This document shows, piece after piece, positions 8,259 to 15,797 of a DNA stretch of 64,000 nucleotides (position 1 is its first letter; each line of letters starts with the position of its first letter). The stretch is from an uncultured Marinifilum sp. (GTDB lineage: Bacteria; Bacteroidota; Bacteroidia; Bacteroidales; Marinifilaceae). The position numbers and the translations under genes were made by a program. Location: the NCBI RefSeq assembly GCF_963677195.1, contig NZ_OY781918.1, positions 1,972,923-2,036,922 of the forward strand. The letters are read 5' to 3'. Below the pieces are notes generated by a model. It saw only the letters and a list, made by a program, of their open reading frames with translations, was not told the origin of the DNA and searched no databases.

Positions 8259-9275
8259 GTGAAAACAACTTTTCGTATGATAACCGAAAAAAGTTTTCTA
8301 CTACTGCGAGACGAACTGTCAAAGACAGTTGTTGAGTTTGAAAAAACTGACCATGACTACAAAACCTACTACAACAATTATGAAAATCTATCAAGCTATA
8401 AGCTCTACCTGAACAAACTCCATATTGACTTTGTAAATGAATTCAGAAGCAATTTGTTAGAATGTAAAACCAGTAGTGAAGCTCAAATGTATCTTGTAAC
8501 TACAAAAAGAGTTTTTGAACTGATTAAAGTCAGGCTGGAATCCTGTGTTAAAGCTGATTATTCAGGACTGAAAGTCAGAATGATATCAAGGTCAAATCAT
8601 GAAATCACATGTATTAATACCGGTCCTGAAGAATTTATGCAGATAGAGAAATATTTGCATTGTCAATACGAAACACTCAGGGAGGTAATAAAGGTGGTGA
8701 TGGATTGTATTGAAAATTACTCTCGGTCTTCTAAGAAAAAATCATCAAAGAAAAATAGAATAGATAAAAATTCCAGGAAAGATGATTTTAAAGACTTTTA
8801 TCCAATTGTGATGAGATTGAGAAGTGATCTTTACAAGGTCAATACATTAAAGGAAAAAATGAACCTTGTTCAGAATAATAAGGATCAAATGGAAGAAGTG
8901 TTTCGGAAAGAAAGTAGGGATTTCTATAATTCACGATTAAATCAGTTCTTGGAAAACAGATTGGAAGCCTATCGCGAAATACTTTTGATAGTTGAAGAAC
9001 CAAAAAAGCAAAACGCTTCTCCATTGGTATGGAGAAAAACCAAAACAGACTTCTTGGAGCTAATGAATGCGATTCACCAGGTAAAAGCCGTTGGCTTAAA
9101 AGCTGGTGATGAACTCAGCAGAAAAGAATTGATTGATCGCTTTACGGAATTTGTAAATATGGAGGATATACCTGATTCAGATAGTCGAATTTCAAAACTA
9201 CAAGTTCGCAACACTCCTCATTCATTTTTGTTGAAATTACTGGAAACAGTAGAGCGCATACTCATAGAAAAGTAA
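8259..9275 (+). CDS. RteC-domain protein
   Basis: The 338-residue protein starts at GTG 8259, or at ATG 8277 six codons later. The N-terminal two thirds are helical and charged. The C-terminal 90 residues (WRKTKTDFLELMNAIHQVKA, then SRKELIDRFTEFVNME and FLLKLLETVERILIE) match the winged-helix end of RteC-type proteins. RteC of the conjugative transposon CTnDOT is a DNA-binding activator of element excision. No transfer (tra) or excision genes lie next to this copy, so it may be a relic of an integrative element or a domesticated regulator. A hairpin terminator follows at 9309. Family assignment rests on the C-terminal pattern. Confidence 0.7.
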   Translation: MKTTFRMITEKSFLLLRDELSKTVVEFEKTDHDYKTYYNNYENLSSYKLYLNKLHIDFVNEFRSNLLECKTSSEAQMYLVTTKRVFELIKVRLESCVKADYSGLKVRMISRSNHEITCINTGPEEFMQIEKYLHCQYETLREVIKVVMDCIENYSRSSKKKSSKKNRIDKNSRKDDFKDFYPIVMRLRSDLYKVNTLKEKMNLVQNNKDQMEEVFRKESRDFYNSRLNQFLENRLEAYREILLIVEEPKKQNASPLVWRKTKTDFLELMNAIHQVKAVGLKAGDELSRKELIDRFTEFVNMEDIPDSDSRISKLQVRNTPHSFLLKLLETVERILIEK

Positions 9276-9308
9276 GAGCTTTTCAATTAGTAGTATAAAT
9301 CTAAAATG

Positions 9309-9348
9309 AAGCTTTTGCTAATGGCCAATAGCAAAAAAGCTTTTTTTT
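9309..9348 (+). terminator. Terminator after the RteC-like gene
   Basis: An imperfect stem (arms 9309-9320 and 9329-9342, AAGCTTTTGCTA against TAGCAAAAAAGCTT) is followed by a T run. A related GCTAATGGC / AATAGCAAAAAGCT pattern occurs at about 39392-39425. Confidence 0.75.
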
Positions 9349-9610
9349 GCTGCATTTTTCATTCACCCTGCATTCACCCTGAATCCTCATCGAAGCATTC
9401 AAGGCAAAAACAATGCAATCTTCAAAGCAATCAAAAAAATAAAAAGCCACTAAAGTCAAGTCCATAGGGTTTTATAAACCATTTTGCTGCAATTCTGTAA
9501 AAAAAAATACCATTCAACTTGGATATTTAATCCTTTTTCCCGCCGTAAACTTGTTGTGACTAATGAAAAGGTTGCTGAGCGAAGTCGAAGCAGCCAATTA
9601 TTAATTACTC

Positions 9611-10653
9611 ATGCGAATCCAGAGTTAAAAAACAATAAAAAAAGTTTGTTAAATCCTTGATTATCAGTGGAGTATATTTGTTTAAATCCTTGAAAATCAG
9701 TATCTTGAGGTCAGTTTCGAAGTGACAATTAGATATGATTTCCAAGGATAAAGACGACAAGTTAATAAGAATTTACTTTTTGGTTTGCGAAAAGTTTGAA
9801 GAACTTCAATTTTATTGTGAAAGATTCAGTAATAACAGTAAACCTGAATTTACCGATCAAGAAATTATGACCATTTATTTATACTGTATGCACTATGAAG
9901 AGCATATAAAAGTAAAACAAATTCACCGTTTTGCTTCTGACTGGTTGAGATCATGGTTTCCAAAGTTAGTAGGCTATAAAGCCTTTAATAACAGACTTAA
10001 TAAACTAAGTGGAGCTTTTGCCCGGTTAGTTGAAATACTTTTGTCAGACTATCAGCCGGAAGATTGTTGTCTGGATCAAAGTTTATTGGACTCAATGCCA
10101 ATTATTACCTGTTCAGGCAAACGTTCTGGAAAAGTTGCAACAGAAATAACAGATAAAGGATTCTGCTCGACAAAAGGTATTTATTATTATGGTATGAAAC
10201 TGCATTTATTGGGTTTCAGACGTATTGGTAAATTGCCACATCCTGAGCAAATACTATTTACTCCTGCTTCTGTTAATGATGTTAATGTTTTTAAAGAAGC
10301 ATGGTCAGGTATTGAGAACAGAACATTTTTTGGCGATAAAATATACTTTATTAATGAGCTTAACCAGAATATGTTGAAACATCAAAACTCTCAGACTCTT
10401 GCTCCAATCAAAGGGGTAAAAGGAATGCCAGATGTAATAAAACAGAGAATTAAAGCTGCCGATGATTTATTCTCAACGGCAGTATCTAGAATTAGGCAAC
10501 CTGTTGAGGCAATATTCAATTGGTTAATTGAAAAAACAGATATTCAAAAAGCTAGTAAAGTCAGATCTACAAAAGGATTAATGATACATACTTTTGGCAG
10601 GTTAGCTGCTGCTTTCATTGCATTAGCACTTTAGATCAACTCTGGATTCGCAT
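9611..10653 (+). mobile_element. Complete IS982-family insertion sequence (1043 bp)
   Basis: Perfect 16-bp terminal inverted repeats (ATGCGAATCCAGAGTT at 9611-9626, its complement at 10638-10653) enclose one intact transposase gene. A direct repeat TACTC flanks both ends (9606-9610 and 10654-10658), consistent with a target duplication. Between the left repeat and the gene are two near-identical repeats of about 22 bp (about 9648-9669 and 9679-9701, core AAATCCTTGA..ATCAGT), which may belong to the transposase promoter. Size, repeat length and transposase type fit the IS982 family. The 260 bp to the left (9349-9610) hold no gene. Confidence 0.9.
9735..10634 (+). CDS. IS982-family transposase
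   Basis: The 299-residue DDE transposase has an N-terminal helical DNA-binding part (ELQFYCERFSNNSKPEF, then EIMTIYLYCMHYEEH). The catalytic region has LDQSLLDSMPIITC (first Asp), ITDKGFCSTKGIYYYGMKLH (a typical IS982 block), FFGDKIYF (second Asp) and RQPVEAIFNWL (Glu). The length is normal for the family. The frame is uninterrupted and lies between perfect inverted repeats, so the element may still be active. It occupies most of the element and ends 19 bp before its right end. Confidence 0.92.
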   Translation: MISKDKDDKLIRIYFLVCEKFEELQFYCERFSNNSKPEFTDQEIMTIYLYCMHYEEHIKVKQIHRFASDWLRSWFPKLVGYKAFNNRLNKLSGAFARLVEILLSDYQPEDCCLDQSLLDSMPIITCSGKRSGKVATEITDKGFCSTKGIYYYGMKLHLLGFRRIGKLPHPEQILFTPASVNDVNVFKEAWSGIENRTFFGDKIYFINELNQNMLKHQNSQTLAPIKGVKGMPDVIKQRIKAADDLFSTAVSRIRQPVEAIFNWLIEKTDIQKASKVRSTKGLMIHTFGRLAAAFIALAL

Positions 10654-10684
10654 TACTCATTCTTCATTATTAATTAACTTGGTT

Positions 10685-11242
10685 ATGGAAAAAGACAACG
10701 CAACCCCAAAGCTGTTTCTCACCATTTATATGGAAAACGAAGCACTCCTTTCTCATCAGCTCGTTCAGATAATGGACCAGGCTCAGCTCGATCTAAATGA
10801 CATTATGCAGATAAAAGAAGAAGTAGATCGAAAAATATACCTCATCAACTCCATCGAAATAGTAGCCAATTACCCACGATACTTCATGGTCGAATCACCA
10901 GGAAAATTAATATCTACCTACACCCGGCAAGATACTTTCAGAAAGATAACACCCGCATTCAGCACTTTCCTTGCCTATGCCAATAATATTGCCGACAGCA
11001 TGCATAAATCAAACATCACCCTCATCGAAAATCTGCCACCACTGTATCAGTCAATCATTTGTAAAAGTAGGAAAAACAAACAAGAAGGCTTCCGCGATTT
11101 CATCGCCAAAATTGTTTACGACATGCAATACCCCGAAGTATTCGTAACCGAATACATCCGCATCACCACATTACTCTACGATACCTATAAAAGTAACACC
11201 TCCCTGCAATTCATCCTCTCAACCCTAAACCAAAAATTCTGA
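10685..11242 (+). CDS. Hypothetical protein
   Basis: Start ATG 10685 (MEKDNATPKL); an upstream ATG at 10679 adds two codons. The product has 185 residues, is all-helical by eye, and lacks a signal peptide, membrane segments or catalytic motifs that I recognise. Sense-strand composition is unusual: codons are C-rich (many atc, acc, ctc, ccc), unlike the A/T-ending codons of most of the window. The next gene at 11492 shares this bias. The IS982 copy is inserted 31 bp upstream and may have separated the gene from its promoter. The two C-rich genes may have travelled together with the RteC-like gene. No function can be proposed. Confidence 0.6.
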   Translation: MEKDNATPKLFLTIYMENEALLSHQLVQIMDQAQLDLNDIMQIKEEVDRKIYLINSIEIVANYPRYFMVESPGKLISTYTRQDTFRKITPAFSTFLAYANNIADSMHKSNITLIENLPPLYQSIICKSRKNKQEGFRDFIAKIVYDMQYPEVFVTEYIRITTLLYDTYKSNTSLQFILSTLNQKF

Positions 11243-11254
11243 ATATACTCTCTC

Positions 11255-11480
11255 TCTTTAACCTTTTTACTTTACCCTTTATCCTTGCTACTTTATCCTT
11301 TTTCCTTTATCCTTTTTCCTTTTTCCTTTATCCTTGCCACTTAGATTTTAGAATCTAGAATTTGAAATTTGGTTTTTGAAATTTGTTTTTTGGAATTTGA
11401 GATTTGGAACTTGGCTTTTGAAATTTGTTTTTTGAATTTTAAAACTTCTTCCTTTATCCTTCACTCTTATCACTTAAAAC
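11255..11480 (+). repeat. Pyrimidine-rich repeat tract (TTTATCCTT units) and TTTGAAATTTG units
   Basis: From 11255 to 11345 the strand is almost pure C/T, with repeated TTTATCCTT, CTTTTTCC and TTACTTT units. From 11350 to 11450 come repeated units of the TTTGAAATTTG / TTTTTTGAATTT type. A shorter tract of the same pyrimidine family lies at 26665-26730, on the other side of the Ssp island. No gene is seen in it. Such tracts may arise by slippage; function is unknown. Confidence 0.6.
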
Positions 11481-11491
11481 CCAATCACCCC

Positions 11492-11878
11492 ATGCCACCT
11501 CACACCCTAAATACCCTGCAGCACCTTCAAAGCAAAGTACGCCTCATCCGGGCCATATATCTTTACAAGCTTAAATTCGAAGAATTAGGAGCAAAAGAGG
11601 AGAGAAGCACACGAATCGAATTATCCCATTACGATCAGCTTCAGGACGAACTGAACCAACACATTTTCGCACTTAGTACAATCCTTAAAATCCTAAAACA
11701 GAGCAAATCAAAAGCAGAAGCCCAGAAAGCCATTAACAGCATCTTACAACAATTGCCATTAATCACAAAGCAAATGCATCTCTTTGTAAAACGAATCGAT
11801 GTACACAGCCAAAACATACAGCAGTGGCTCCAAAAAATCACCCCCCGAAATCCCTCACGAAAATCTCCATCTGTATAA
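11492..11878 (+). CDS. Hypothetical helical protein
   Basis: The chosen start ATG 11492 (MPPHTLNTLQHL) gives 128 residues. The frame is open further upstream, but only through the repeat tract with low-complexity translation, so that part is rejected. The protein is predicted helical with heptad-like stretches (LQSKVRLIRAIYLYKLKFEE, then LNQHIFALSTILKILKQ) and a basic C-terminus (RNPSRKSPSV). It could be a small coiled-coil protein. It shares the C-rich codon style of the 10685 gene and lies downstream on the same strand, so the two may form an accessory pair. No family is recognised. Confidence 0.5.
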   Translation: MPPHTLNTLQHLQSKVRLIRAIYLYKLKFEELGAKEERSTRIELSHYDQLQDELNQHIFALSTILKILKQSKSKAEAQKAINSILQQLPLITKQMHLFVKRIDVHSQNIQQWLQKITPRNPSRKSPSV

Positions 11879-12234
11879 ACAAAGTACCTCATCATTTCAA
11901 GCAAATTACAAGAGAAAATCATCAAAGCAATCAACAGAAGAAATTGTTGGGTGTTTTAATCAGTATGCCGCATCGCTTAAAATTCCAAAGATAAGATTCC
12001 AGATTAAGAGAAAATAGAGGAGATTTGATTTTGTATAATGGATTTTTGAAGACTTAAATGAATTTGACACTTTTGGCAGATTTTATTATGTGTGTTTGTA
12101 TTCATCTCATAGATTGTTGGTTGTGTGTTATTTGTATTAAATTTAGTTCGGATATAAATATTTTAATGTTTTAAAAGACTGTATTTTTAGTTGTCTTTTT
12201 CTTACATTAGCATAAGTTTTAAGTATAAATTCTT
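11879..12234. other. Intergenic region upstream of the ssp rightward operon
   Basis: About 356 bp. An open stretch to 12017 in another frame overlaps the 11492 gene and is not convincing as a gene. From about 12020 the sequence becomes AT-rich and must contain the promoter of sspA. No clear TTTG-N19-TAnnTTTG pair was found there by eye. Confidence 0.45.
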
Positions 12235-13368
12235 ATGTCGAATTCAAAATCTATTTATCTGGATTATGCAGCTTCTACTCCCGTTGTAGAGGAAGTGCTT
12301 AGTGCAATAATACCATATTTTACAACGATATATAGTAACCCTTCAAATGAAATAAATGCTGTGGGTCAAACGGCAACTAATGCAGTAAAAAAAGCTCAAG
12401 AGCAAATTAAGGATTTACTAAATGCTTGGGATTACGAAATAGTATTTACGAGTGGAGCAACCGAATCGATAAACACAGCGTTAAAAAGTCTGTTTACATT
12501 AGCTGGGGGTAAAAAAAATAAAATTATCACTTGCAAAACTGAGCATAAGGCTGTTTTGTCAGTTTGTGAGTATTTAGAAACTATTGGTGCAGAAATTGAA
12601 TACCTACCTGTCGATATTAATGGCAATATTTCTTTAGAGAATTTAAAAAATATTATAACAAAAGAAACTCTTGCCGTAGTTTTAATGTCGGTAAATAATG
12701 AAGCAGGTATTATTCATGATATTGATGGTATATCCAAAATTTGCCAAGAGAAATCTGTAAGATTTCTTTGTGATGCAACACAAGCTGTAGGAAAATTACC
12801 TTTGAACTTAACCGAAATTCCGGTAGATTATTTAATTTTTTCAGGCCATAAAATATATGCTCCAAAAGGAGTAGGTGTATTATTGATTCGAAAGGATGAA
12901 AAGCTAATCCCTTTGATACATGGAGGAGGCCAACAAGCAAATTTAAGATCAGGAACATTAAATGTCCCTGGTATTGTTGGTGTCGGAAAAGCTGCAGAGC
13001 TTTTGAAAGGAAAGATAGTTTCTGAATTTGTTAGAATTACTAAATTACAAAAGGAATTTGAAAAAGGCTTACTAAAAACTGGAAAGGTTTCGATAATTTC
13101 TAGGGATACAAATAGATCTCCATATATCTCAAATATTCACTTCTTAAGTAATGAAAGTGAGGAAATTATTTTTCCACTTAAAGATAAATTGTTTTTCTCC
13201 ACTGGATCTGCTTGTACAACGCAAATAATTGAAACTTCTCATGTATTAAGGGAAATGGGAATGAAATCAGAAGAAGCAGGAAATTGTTTAAGATTTAGTT
13301 TTGGTATATCAACGACTGCAGAGGAAATAAATCAAGCATTAACCCTATTAAAAAGTATTATCGAGTGA
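12235..13368 (+). CDS. sspA: Cysteine desulfurase SspA/DndA-type
   Basis: The 377-residue protein is a PLP-dependent IscS/NifS-type enzyme. It starts with the typical IYLDYAASTPV. The PLP lysine is Lys206 in SGHKIYAPKG. The sulfur-carrying cysteine is Cys327 in STGSACTTQ, on the mobile loop. IscS-family enzymes take sulfur from cysteine and pass it on as persulfide. There are no iron-sulfur assembly genes (iscU, sufB) nearby. Instead the gene heads an operon with a PLD-helicase and a DndD-like ATPase and faces sspBCD. I therefore assign it as the sulfur donor for DNA phosphorothioation. Its stop overlaps the next gene's ATG (TGATG at 13366-13370). Confidence 0.85.
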   Translation: MSNSKSIYLDYAASTPVVEEVLSAIIPYFTTIYSNPSNEINAVGQTATNAVKKAQEQIKDLLNAWDYEIVFTSGATESINTALKSLFTLAGGKKNKIITCKTEHKAVLSVCEYLETIGAEIEYLPVDINGNISLENLKNIITKETLAVVLMSVNNEAGIIHDIDGISKICQEKSVRFLCDATQAVGKLPLNLTEIPVDYLIFSGHKIYAPKGVGVLLIRKDEKLIPLIHGGGQQANLRSGTLNVPGIVGVGKAAELLKGKIVSEFVRITKLQKEFEKGLLKTGKVSIISRDTNRSPYISNIHFLSNESEEIIFPLKDKLFFSTGSACTTQIIETSHVLREMGMKSEEAGNCLRFSFGISTTAEEINQALTLLKSIIE

Positions 13369-15596
13369 TGTGCAATCTAAAATCCATAAATTATCCTAAA
13401 TCAAAAGAGTATTCTTCGGGAACTACTCATGAACCGATCGGATTTTATTTAGATGCACTTTCAAATAGCAAACACTTCGATTTATTATTAGGATATTTTA
13501 GTTCAAGTGCAATTAATATTTTAGCTTATGGTTTTACAAAGTTTTTAGCCAATGGCGGGCACATGCGTATGGCAATAAATCAATTTCTTCGAAAAGAAGA
13601 TAAAGAAGCAATTGTGAATGGGCTCGTCCAGGAACCAGGAGAATTTTACGGAAAACAATTATCCTTAACCGAAATCAAAAATCACCTTTCCGAAACTGGA
13701 AAGCACTTTTTTAATTGTATTGCCTGGTTAATAGCAGAGAAAAGAATTGAAGTCAAAATCATAAAACCCAAAGGAAGTCCGGGAATTGCTCATTACAAAT
13801 CAGGAATCTTTTCCGATGAGAACAATCAAATTCTTTTCAAAGGCTCATGCAATTTTACGGCAAATGCTCTATTTAATAATTTGGAAGAAATCGGAGTAAA
13901 ATTATCTTGGGATGATTCCGATCACTTTGCAATACAAGAAAACCAAGAAAAGTTCGATGATATTTTCTCAGAAGAAGCAGACTATATAGAATATTTGGAT
14001 GCTTCTGAAATTGAAGAGGTGATTTTAAATGAGTTTGGTGATAAAGATTTGAGTGATTTGATTAAAGATGAATTGGTTCTTTCTCAAAAAGAAGATCTTC
14101 TTTCAAAAACATCTGGCCGGACTAAAATGAAATTCCAAAAATTAGAAAAGGAACTTTTTAAGTTAGAAAACTCTCCTCGTTTTCCATACCCTTCTGGACC
14201 TCGCGATTATCAGGCAGAAGCTTATGAAAATTGGGTAAAAAATTCTCATTCGGGAATTTTTGATATGGCAACAGGAACAGGAAAAACGATAACGTCCTTA
14301 AATTGTCTTTTAGAAGAGTTTAATAGATCTGGTAAGTTTGACGCTTTAATTTTAGTTCCATCTATAGCTTTATTAAATCAATGGGAACAGGAATGTGCTA
14401 AATTCAACTTCAATAATGTAATAAAAATTGGGGGTGGTAATAAATGGGAGCAAGCTCTTTCTGATTATTTCTTCAGAAAATCTATGGGACAAAACTATTC
14501 AGCTATTATAATTAGTACTTATAATTCATTTACAACAAAAAAATTCCGTAAGTATTTGCCTCAATTAGATGGGATTTTAATAGCAGATGAAGCTCACAAT
14601 ATGGGCAGTAAATCAATTTTAAAAGTATTGCCTGAACTAATATGTGAGAAAAAAATTGGTTTGTCTGCAACATTAGAAAGACAATACGATGAATATGGAA
14701 ATGAGAAAATAAGAGGTTTTTTTAATTCTTATCCTCCATATACATTCAGCTATACAATGCAGGAAGCTATTGAAAATGGTGTGCTTTGTGAGTATTTTTA
14801 CTTTCCGCATCTTGTTTATCTAACAGAACAAGAATTGGAAGAATATGAAAAAATTTCAAAACAATTATCCAAATATTACAACCAGGATAATGATACCTAT
14901 TCAAAAAACGAAATAGTTGAAATATTACTGCAAAAACGTAAGAGAATAATTCATAAAGCGCAAAATAAACTTTCAAAATTCAAGCAAGTTGTCGCTAAAG
15001 AATATGAAAAAAGAGGTAACCTTAAAAATTCTTTAGTATATGCTCCGGAAGGGGATATTGATTTTGATATTGTAGATGAACCGGAATTTCATACAAACAT
15101 TTTAAACCAATTTACTAAGGTGGTTCGAGATGTAAATAGAAGAATGACAGTATCTCAATATACATCTAATACGAAGAATCGATCTAGAATACTACAAAAA
15201 TTCTCAGGTGGAGATATTCAAGTTCTAACATCAATGAAATGTTTGGATGAAGGTGTAGATATTCCACAAACTGAATTGGCATTCTTTTGTGCAAGTACAG
15301 GGAATCCAAAACAATTTATCCAGCGTAGAGGGAGAGTTTTAAGGCAATCTGAAGGCAAAACTTTTGCTACAATCCACGATTTAATTGTAGTGCCAAACCT
15401 AACAAATGAATACAATGCCAACTTTAGAATGCAACAAAGCATAGTACGCAAGGAATTGGAACGTGTAGTCAATTTTTCATTTTTGGCAATTAATAAGTAT
15501 CACACATTCGAGGAGCTTGATGAATTATGCAACCACTATAAATTAAACTTATTCAACATCAATAATACTATCAATAATAATGACAAGAAAAGATAA
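13368..15596 (+). CDS. PLD-nuclease / DEAD-like helicase fusion, phosphorothioate-linked restriction factor
   Basis: The product has about 742 residues (ATG 13368; an overlapping GTG at 13365 is possible). The N-terminal domain has a phospholipase D-type nuclease half-site: His143 and Lys145 in AHYKSGIFSD, then FKGSCNFTANAL. One HKD motif per chain is normal for dimeric PLD nucleases. The remainder is an SF2 helicase: Walker A ATGTGKT with Lys307, DEAH-type box at 408-411 (IADEAHN), and the C-terminal motif QRRGRVLRQ near 653-661. Helicases of this kind occur beside phosphorothioation genes. The position between sspA and a DndD-like ATPase points to detection or cutting of unmodified DNA; the activity is inferred. 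It may correspond to one of the SspFGH proteins, which I cannot verify. Confidence 0.8.
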   Translation: MCNLKSINYPKSKEYSSGTTHEPIGFYLDALSNSKHFDLLLGYFSSSAINILAYGFTKFLANGGHMRMAINQFLRKEDKEAIVNGLVQEPGEFYGKQLSLTEIKNHLSETGKHFFNCIAWLIAEKRIEVKIIKPKGSPGIAHYKSGIFSDENNQILFKGSCNFTANALFNNLEEIGVKLSWDDSDHFAIQENQEKFDDIFSEEADYIEYLDASEIEEVILNEFGDKDLSDLIKDELVLSQKEDLLSKTSGRTKMKFQKLEKELFKLENSPRFPYPSGPRDYQAEAYENWVKNSHSGIFDMATGTGKTITSLNCLLEEFNRSGKFDALILVPSIALLNQWEQECAKFNFNNVIKIGGGNKWEQALSDYFFRKSMGQNYSAIIISTYNSFTTKKFRKYLPQLDGILIADEAHNMGSKSILKVLPELICEKKIGLSATLERQYDEYGNEKIRGFFNSYPPYTFSYTMQEAIENGVLCEYFYFPHLVYLTEQELEEYEKISKQLSKYYNQDNDTYSKNEIVEILLQKRKRIIHKAQNKLSKFKQVVAKEYEKRGNLKNSLVYAPEGDIDFDIVDEPEFHTNILNQFTKVVRDVNRRMTVSQYTSNTKNRSRILQKFSGGDIQVLTSMKCLDEGVDIPQTELAFFCASTGNPKQFIQRRGRVLRQSEGKTFATIHDLIVVPNLTNEYNANFRMQQSIVRKELERVVNFSFLAINKYHTFEELDELCNHYKLNLFNINNTINNNDKKR

Positions 15597-15795
15597 AATC
15601 CTTCAAAAAATGTTAGCTCACCCTTTAATTAGGGAGAAGTACAATTGTGACAATTTAGAAAATGTCGAGGTACATGGTCCCGGTACAAATAACTTAATGA
15701 TTGAGTCGATCAGGACAATGATCAAAGAGGTAGAGGTACATAAAAAAGGGAAAGATGAGGTGGCAGCTACATTATTAAGAATGCTAAACGATTAG
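15580..15795 (+). CDS. Small protein of the ssp operon, unknown function
   Basis: The protein has 71 residues and starts at ATG 15580, inside the last 17 bp of the helicase gene. It ends 2 bp before the SMC-like gene. The tight packing on both sides argues for a real, translationally coupled gene. The sequence has a basic N-terminal helix (MTRKDKILQKMLAHPLI), a short central strand region (NVEVHGPGTNNLMIE) and a C-terminal helix ending DEVAATLLRMLND. I recognise no family. It could be the small middle member of a three- or four-protein restriction complex. Confidence 0.75.
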   Translation: MTRKDKILQKMLAHPLIREKYNCDNLENVEVHGPGTNNLMIESIRTMIKEVEVHKKGKDEVAATLLRMLND

Positions 15796-15797
15796 AG

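Noticed and set aside
11799..12017. A 72-codon open frame overlapping the end of the 11492 gene
   Set aside because: It overlaps a better frame by 80 bp, its start lies inside that gene, and its translation shows no recognisable pattern.
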